64,000 nucleotides of DNA from Scytalidium lignicola (taxonomy: Eukaryota > Ascomycota > Leotiomycetes): NCBI GenBank assembly GCA_002812745.2, contig NCSJ02000018.1, positions 62,001-126,000 on the forward strand, read 5' to 3'. Under the pieces are notes generated by a model. It was given only the letters and a program-made list of their open reading frames with translations. It did no database searches and was not told the DNA's origin. The position numbers and the translations under genes are program-made. Below are positions 57,501 to 64,000 of the stretch, in pieces. Every line of letters begins with the position of its first letter. Position 1 is the first letter of the stretch.

Positions 57501-60500
57501 GGATTAATACTGCTTTGTTTTGNTTTTTTTGCTTGGTTTTGTGTTTATTGTCCAAGCTTCCACTTTCACCACGATTTCCACTCTTGCTCCACTCCACCAA
57601 CGGTCTTCCATGCCTCGTTCAGCTGTAGTCGGAAATCTCGGTAAAATGTGAACGGGGTGTATGCCCGTAAAGTTGTGGAGATTCGAAAGGTCTCCTGGAA
57701 GGATCGTGCGACAATGGTGGACGAGGCTCTTCGGATGGACTGCCGAACGGGATGAAGCAAACGCATGATGGACATGTCATGCTTAATGTTCCTGGGAGTG
57801 ATCATATCCGCTTGGTCACTATATACGGTACGGAGTATTTCACTACAACATTATTAGTGTAGGTTATAGAATGATGATGGAAAGTTCGTGGACAAGAACT
57901 ACATATTCTGCTTTTCAGTGGATTTGATAATTATGATCAATGATGTTTATGCTTACACTACAGACAGTACTGTACAGTAATACTCTGATGCTATTCCAAG
58001 TAACTTACTGTATTAAGGATACAGGTACTTGGACATTCCTCACCGCACATGACGAGTAGTCGACTCTCAGCCACGGTCAGGACCACACACCGTCCTTCAT
58101 ATGATCGTGTCCACACATTCTTTCACTTCTTTACCTTGCGTTTCGTACGGACAAACACTTTACGACTCAGAATCCAGTGGATTGCCCCCCGTACCCAGCC
58201 TATAGGAAAGCTTACCAGATTTCAGCCACGGGTACCGTAAATTCCCAGAAAAAGAAGAAACCCCCTACTACAGTACCACGGTGAGATTTCCGAGAGCTCT
58301 ATCCACAGCTGAACTTTGGGTGTCTTGAGAAATTCCGGTAAAACTGGGGAAAAAAAGGGGTTTCCCGGAACTCCGCAAAAAAATATAATTAAACATTTTT
58401 TGAGATTATTTCAGGACTTGACATCATTTCCGTGCTTATTTCTCCTGTGGTTGATTTCCAACTGTCCGAGCAATCGCAGAATACCAGGAATAACACATAG
58501 GCTAGGCGGCTGCGTTCCATTGCGCTGGGCATTTGAGGCTTGCGAGAGCGCACTGTACTGTACGTGCACTAACAATCTAGTCAGTCATGGCGTTTATGAA
58601 TTTCGGAGATGGAGCCGAAAAGGAGGCATTCTGAGCGGGTGTTGTAGTACTGTGGCACTGTAATGGCTTTCTATCACAGGGGGCCTGGGCGGTGGAAGGT
58701 CACATTCTTCTAGGGATTTCAAACAGACGATGATCGTAATTGGGCAAAGTTGGGGGACATCAATGGTCAGTGGTCACCATTGGGTTTTAAGTTTATATGG
58801 TTGTTGCTGCAGTTTTCTGTGGTGAGACTAGATGCATACGGCAGATAGACGCTCTCACCGCAGGCTACAGTAGATAATACTGTTACCACGGTCGGTTTGT
58901 ACCGAACTAGATCGATTTGCACTGAGATTCTATATCTTGATTAGGTGAGAAAACGGCCACTAAATTCAGATCTCGACTCTCCATTTCCCTTTCTAATTTT
59001 GAATTGCTAAATTAGACATAGTATGGAATAACACTAGAAGAAAGTGCTAAGCGAGTACGTCCGTACTGAAAATCAATCCACTCCAACAGCTAAATTAAGC
59101 TAAGCTAAGCAAGGAAGATGGGTAAAATGACGTCCGCCCTCCTATGCTAATCACCACGTTTCACCGATTCGAACGAACAAATCAAGAAACAAAAAAAGCT
59201 ACCCCACATGGCGTCGAGTTTTCGAAGCCGGGCGCCAACAGGAATGCGTTCCTTTTTACCCTTCAAGAGGAAACCCACCAAAAGAATGGGTTACTTTGAA
59301 AGTAAGATGACAGGAAACGCCACAGGGGATGTGCAGTTGACGCTAGTAGGGGATGGAGCTTGAGATCTATTACAGGGATGTGCTATTGGGCTCGCTTGAT
59401 GCTTGACACGGGATGAGATCACCAGGTACTCCCGCGCGCGAGGAAACAAAAAAGAAGGGCGGTAGACTTGATCGAGTAATTTCATCGGATGGTTGCGAGA
59501 GATGGGAGATTCAACGGCGGACACGGTCCTGGAATAAAATATGCTTCGTAAGAGAGAGTTACGGTAAACTGCCTTTCGACCCTGTTTAATTTTATGAAAA
59601 GATGGCAAGGAGTTGTTTAACTTTGCTATTTAAAAAAAGACTTAAAACTGTACAACTACGATATTGTACTCCCATTATTTACGTACCGGTAGAAATGCTG
59701 GTATTGGGGGGGGGTACGTAAAAAAGAGAGAGAGAGTCGTACAAGAACGGAAGAACATTTGTCCTACTTGTTCGCTCTCGAACCTTCCTCTAAGGACAGC
59801 TCCTCCCGGTAAGTTACTAGTTGTTTTGCTATATTTTACGATGTTAATTGCTAGGGTTAAAAGTGCAGGGACCATGTTTGCTGAAAAAAAAGTGAAGGAG
59901 TTAGCGGGGGCACGGACGTTCCTGGGCATTCGGTCGTTCAGGGCGTCTTTGGTTTCTAGGATTCAGAGTGAGTCGTGCTATCTATCTACCTGACGACCCC
60001 TTCTATAATTCTATAATGTCAGACGCTGGGTCGTGGGTTGGTTGCCCGTGCCTTTTCCAGGTGCTGGACGTGGTGGATGTGATGGACGTGTTCTGGTCCT
60101 GCATACCTTTTCTTTGGGGAGAGGAGACACAGCAGTGCCAGCAGAAGGTACTGTAATACCAAGGTGAATGCAACGGCAGCCGGGCCAGAGCTGGAGGAGT
60201 TGGGCGGAACGGAGACCGGAAGAGAGAAAAGCTCGAGTGGATCGGTTTTGGGATTAGCGCCCGTTCTGAAGCCGGCTGGAGAGGGGTTGGCCCTTGCAGT
60301 AGCGCCAGGCACGTTACTTCTTGGTTATCTCTCTGCCTGAGTGTTTTACAGAGTCACAGTCGACCAACATCCGCCGGGCCACAAATCGTGCAGATGCGGA
60401 TGCAGGCCGAAGGAGTGCAGCTGCGAAGTAGAGAATAGAGAGTAGCTATACAATCATACGGTATGGTAGCAGTGTTATCTCTAGCGTTTGCAGAGTGCTG

Positions 60501-61328
60501 AGGGAACAGTACAATGGCCACACTCCACCCTTGCCTTGGATTTCTGGAATGACCACTGTGCTGGAATGACAAGGAGGATCGTGCTCCAGTCAGCGCTTGG
60601 CACTTTGTACTGAGGTACTGCCCATTACAGTATTTATTCGTCCCGTATTTATTTTTCCTCGTACCGTCGTATCGTGGGGCATCCGGCAGGTTTTGGCCCG
60701 GAGGGGGGGCAGTTGAGGGCATGCAAGACCAGACGAGGCCAGGCCAGGCCCATGCAGGGGAACCCAGGAGCCCACATGCCCCCTAGCGCTCGACGCCAGC
60801 ACACCCAGGGACATCCCCAGCCAGCGTGCACGGCCCCTAGCGATCTCTCTCCCACCACGAGGGTTCGCTCGCCATCATCGAATATAAGATGGCTTCCTCC
60901 ATCCCGTTGTCATCCTTTCCCTCTTCTTCTCCTCACCATCTCTGGCCTGTCTGTCTTTTCTTGTTGTCTTTGCAACCGTCCTTCACACTCTTTTGTCCCT
61001 GCGCTCTGAGTATTCTGTTGATACAGAATACCTCTTCCATTCATTGTATAAAAAAAAAAACTACCACCAAAAACAACAGCATCCTCCCTCACCGAGTCCG
61101 GGTACTCGTTCGTTTGTACTTTTTCACCATCGTTTTCACTTTGTCGATAGATTCCAGCTTAGACAGCTCGATTTATCAAAACCAAATACCAATCCAAAGG
61201 ACCTTTCGCAGCAGCTTCCAGACAGTACTCCCGGCGATACTTCGATTTTCGTTCAAACCATACAGCCAGAAAAAACCCCACACTCATACTACAATCTCAC
61301 GTGATTGCAACACAACTTTGAAGTCAAT
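54540..61328. other. 6.8 kb stretch without a recognisable gene
   Basis: This is the largest gene-poor interval of the window, between the divergent CobW and WSC genes. It has inverted GTAC motifs (55236-55253, 57968-57979, 59054-59067), Ns at 55045, 56245, 57301 and 57523, GAAAC-type simple sequence near 55380-55400, and a nine-G run near 59706. The longest frame, 56298-56996 on the minus strand, is Cys/Arg/Ser-rich and resembles nothing I know. I see no transposase, reverse transcriptase or RNA gene. Confidence 0.4.
60890..61328 (+). promoter_or_regulatory. Pyrimidine-rich core promoter and long 5' leader of the WSC gene
   Basis: A TATA-like sequence near 60884 (GAATATAAGATGG) is followed by a 60-base CT-rich tract (60898-60960), a pattern of strongly expressed fungal genes where transcription starts after the tract. 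The leader would be about 370 nt and includes an A run near 61050. Confidence 0.45.
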
Positions 61329-63233
61329 ATGACCATTGTCTCCTCGCTTCTAGCGGTGGCACTGTCCGCCAGTGCTGCTGTTGCTGCCAAGACCGGCCGT
61401 ACCTTCGCCGTCAACCACTTCTACGGCGATGGCCCTCTCGTCATTGCCCGTATGGATCCCATCGTCAACCCCGGAGTAGAATCTGGTCACGTCCACGCCG
61501 TCCAGGGTGGTAATGCCTTTGCCGTATCTCTGGCTGACAACGGACTCAAGCAGTCTACCTGTACTTCGTCCCTCATCAAGAACGACTTGTCGGCCTATTG
61601 GACCCCAACCCTCTGGTTCGACTGGGGAAATGGCAGCTACACCTCCGTACCATTCTTCTACCAGAACGTGTACTATTTCTTCGAGCCAACCGACGACGAG
61701 ATCAAAGCATTCCCAACTGGCCTGCACATGGTTGTTGGAAATGTGAGTCTCCGAACTCCTCCTGCGACTGCAGGCAACGTTCTGGACCACGCACAGGGTG
61801 TTCCCCAGCCCGTCCAGTTCACCTGCCCTCGTTCCAGCACCGCTCAGCCATTGTACCCACCTGATTCTGATGGTATGCATGGTGTTGGTATCCAGGATCC
61901 TAACAACTCTGGTGCCGGTTCCGGTTTCCCAGACCAGAACTGCGATGGCTATGCTTCCCCTCTTCGTGCCGATATCCACTTCCCATCTTGCTACAACCCA
62001 GAAGCTGGTCTCGATAAATACCAGAGTAACATGGACTGGCCCACCAACAATAACTGCCCACCTGGCTGGACCCACGTCCCTCACATCTTCTATGAGGTCT
62101 ACTGGAACACTCCTCTTTTCGCTCAATACTGGACCCCTGGCCAAGGCAAGCAACCTTTCGTACTCTCCAACGGTGACCCAACTGGTTACTCCCTCCACGC
62201 CGACTTCTTCGCTGGTTGGGATGAACCCACTCTTCAGCAAATTATCGAAAACTGTGATGCTGGTGATTCCGGAATGGACAAGTGCCCAGGTCTGATCGGC
62301 GGTGTCAACGATGCATCAACCTCTTGCAACATCAAAAACCCATTCTCCGACGCCGTTACCGGTACCCTCGACAAGCTTCCTGGCAACAACCCAGTCCTTC
62401 CATGGGGCTCTCCAGCTGCTCCTATGGCTCCAGCACCGGCTCCAGCCACATCTTCCTCGACCAAGGCCCCAGTTGCCACAACTTCAAATGCTGCTGTCGT
62501 CAAGCCTGTGAGCCCAACTTCTTCCTCTAAGGCACCTGCTAAACCATCCTCATCCTCTGCTGTGGTTGCTAAGCCCCCATCTGCTACATCCTCTTCCGTT
62601 GCTGCCCCTAAACCACAGCCACCTGCCACCACTGCTCCAGTTGCTCCAGCTCCAGCTCCAAGTGCTCCAGCAGGTGGTAACGGTGCTGTCAGCACCAAGA
62701 TTATTACCGAAACCGTCACTCTCTATGTATACCCTGACGAGAGCACCACCGTCACTGAGCCACTGAAGACCATTGACCACACTTCCACCTCCACCACTCA
62801 GATCACCAGCACCAACATAATCTACACGACCGTGAAGCAGAATGACGCTGCTCCCACTGCTCCTGCTACTGGTAACGCCAAGACCGTCGCTGGTTCATCC
62901 TACTATGGATGCTGGTCTGATCGTGTCGAGCCTGCCACCCGTGTGCTCAGCGGTATCACCTTTGCCAATATTGGTAACGGAAAGGTCACCAGCAGCAACT
63001 GCGTTCAATACTGCACTGGCAAGGGTTACAGCTTTGCTGGAACCGAGTATGGTGGACAGTGCTTCTGTGGTAATGAGTTGGACAACAGCACTCAGATCGA
63101 TGAGTCTACTTGCAGCATGCCTTGCGAGGGTGATGCTACTGAGATCTGCGGTGGTCCCAAGGCTCTGTCTGTCTACAAGGCTGCCAACAAGCGCCGCCAC
63201 TTAAACAGACACCGACGCAGCTCTGCTTTGTAA
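61329..63233 (+). CDS. Secreted DUF1996 protein with C-terminal WSC domain
   Basis: This is probably an extracellular cell-wall or carbohydrate-binding protein. The single-exon 634-residue product begins with a signal peptide (MTIVSSLLAVALSASAAVAA). A DUF1996 domain follows at about 33-290 (NHFYGDGPLVIARMDPIVNP, CPPGWTHVPHIFYEVYWN). An Ala/Pro/Ser linker (about 365-455), suited to O-mannosylation, leads to a Thr-rich strand (TKIITETVTLYVYPDEST). The WSC domain is at about 520-605, with YYGCWSD, NCVQYCTGKGYSFAGTEYGG, QCFCGNEL and CEGDATEICGG. The tail is basic (KRRHLNRHRRSS), with no GPI signal or membrane span. Start 61329 is chosen because it opens the signal peptide. Codons strongly favour C in the third position, unlike neighbouring genes, which suggests high expression. 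Confidence 0.92.
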   Translation: MTIVSSLLAVALSASAAVAAKTGRTFAVNHFYGDGPLVIARMDPIVNPGVESGHVHAVQGGNAFAVSLADNGLKQSTCTSSLIKNDLSAYWTPTLWFDWGNGSYTSVPFFYQNVYYFFEPTDDEIKAFPTGLHMVVGNVSLRTPPATAGNVLDHAQGVPQPVQFTCPRSSTAQPLYPPDSDGMHGVGIQDPNNSGAGSGFPDQNCDGYASPLRADIHFPSCYNPEAGLDKYQSNMDWPTNNNCPPGWTHVPHIFYEVYWNTPLFAQYWTPGQGKQPFVLSNGDPTGYSLHADFFAGWDEPTLQQIIENCDAGDSGMDKCPGLIGGVNDASTSCNIKNPFSDAVTGTLDKLPGNNPVLPWGSPAAPMAPAPAPATSSSTKAPVATTSNAAVVKPVSPTSSSKAPAKPSSSSAVVAKPPSATSSSVAAPKPQPPATTAPVAPAPAPSAPAGGNGAVSTKIITETVTLYVYPDESTTVTEPLKTIDHTSTSTTQITSTNIIYTTVKQNDAAPTAPATGNAKTVAGSSYYGCWSDRVEPATRVLSGITFANIGNGKVTSSNCVQYCTGKGYSFAGTEYGGQCFCGNELDNSTQIDESTCSMPCEGDATEICGGPKALSVYKAANKRRHLNRHRRSSAL

Positions 63234-64000
63234 AGTAGTTCAGCGCGCTGGACATTCCCGTGATGAAGGGAGTATGGAATGATGGATAAGGATAGATATG
63301 GAATGCAAGTTCTGATGTTACAGAGACGAGAAAAGAAGAGCGAGAATGGCTTTTGCACGGATGGCCTGGAAAAATCCGTTCGGATTTCCAGATTCTCCCC
63401 CATTCCATTGCAGAAGAAAATTCAAAGTTAATTAACTTCTATACTAAGCGTCCGTGGCGCGATTCTTTATGGTGCCTGTTTTTATTTTTGCTGCTTTTTT
63501 CGTGCACCGCCCTTTTACATTAAATGAGTTTGTTTTTCTCAACCCTCCCTTTGTATACTTTTTTAATAAGTAGTTTGCAATTTGGGGGAAAGAAAAGAAT
63601 CAAGCTCTTTCGCTTCTTACAATTTTCAGCCCTCTTGTTGGAGGGGCGAGAATCAAAAAAAGACTTCTTTTCATTGTATAAATATATTTGAACTCGCGAT
63701 TTTTTTATNAAAAAAAGATTCCGTTGGAATTTTGAGATGGGGGGAGAAGACGTCATGACGAGACAAGTGGCCTAGATGTTTTATGCACGTTTGCTGTGTG
63801 CTTTAGTTTTCTTAGGTAGACAAAAATTCATGACGAGGTTATGTGAACCTAGTTGATTGTCAATCTCGTGTCTCTGTAACTATCTGCTTGACGTGAGAGT
63901 AAGTTTGGTATTAGTCGAAGAGTGCTTTCTGACAGGATTCAATAGGGAAAGAAGCCCAGCCTTAGCCCAACGGCGCAGTTACCCTCCTAGGTACTAAACC
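63234..64000. other. 3' flank of the WSC gene to the window end
   Basis: This AT-rich flank contains T and A runs and an N at 63709. I see no further gene before the edge. Confidence 0.4.

Noticed and set aside
61350..62240. 296-residue minus-strand ORF opposite the WSC/DUF1996 gene
   Set aside because: It is an antisense shadow caused by strong codon bias in the real gene. It shows no domain and the sense strand explains the region.
62234..62719. 161-residue Ala/Gly-rich minus-strand ORF
   Set aside because: It is the reverse reading of the Pro/Ala/Ser linker of the WSC protein.

Overview
This 64 kb window comes from the nuclear genome of a filamentous ascomycete (Pezizomycotina). I infer this from many short introns (mostly 48 to 130 bp) with GTRNGT-type donors and CTAAC-like branch sites, from one gene every few kilobases with no operons, and from fungal families such as Atg1, CYP504 and WSC/DUF1996 proteins. 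The protein style suggests Leotiomycetes, but I cannot prove the class from sequence alone. I see no rRNA, tRNA, CRISPR array, intact transposon or viral gene. Most genes needed splicing by eye. I accepted an exon model when splice sites, reading frame and family consensus agreed, and all complete models have coding lengths divisible by three.

Layout. 1-9.4 kb: DNA polymerase delta small subunit (POLD2/Pol31, minus, cut by the window edge), an AVT3-type vacuolar amino-acid transporter (minus), and a VHC1-type vacuolar cation-chloride cotransporter (plus). The two vacuolar carriers are divergent and share one intergenic promoter. 9.6-20.7 kb: dolichol kinase SEC59, a conserved protein of unknown function, and a PI-PLC X-domain protein with a repetitive, propeller-like N-terminal half, all on the minus strand. 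22.8-33.5 kb: autophagy kinase ATG1 (minus), GPI mannosyltransferase GPI10 (plus), and a Dal5/TNA1-type MFS permease (minus). 37-42.4 kb: an F-box protein with a cysteine cluster (plus) and a small single-span membrane protein (minus). 45.6-54.5 kb: a CYP504-like P450 (minus), a MYND-finger protein (minus), an orphan Cys4 protein (plus), and a CobW/ZNG1-type GTPase (minus). 54.5-61.3 kb is a 6.8 kb stretch without a recognisable gene. 61.3-63.2 kb encodes a secreted DUF1996-WSC protein (plus).

How the genes relate. Most are unlinked housekeeping functions: replication, vacuolar transport, dolichol and GPI biosynthesis, autophagy, metal chaperoning. SEC59 and GPI10 both depend on the dolichol-phosphate supply of the ER. 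AVT3, VHC1 and ATG1 all act at or toward the vacuole. I found no convincing secondary-metabolite, defence or mobile cluster.

Sequence quality. The window carries 18 single N bases, and 17 of them sit at or beside a homopolymer run. In all four cases inside recognisable coding sequence, dropping the N restores the conserved frame, so these Ns behave as one-base insertions. The CobW gene carries two more probable homopolymer-length errors.
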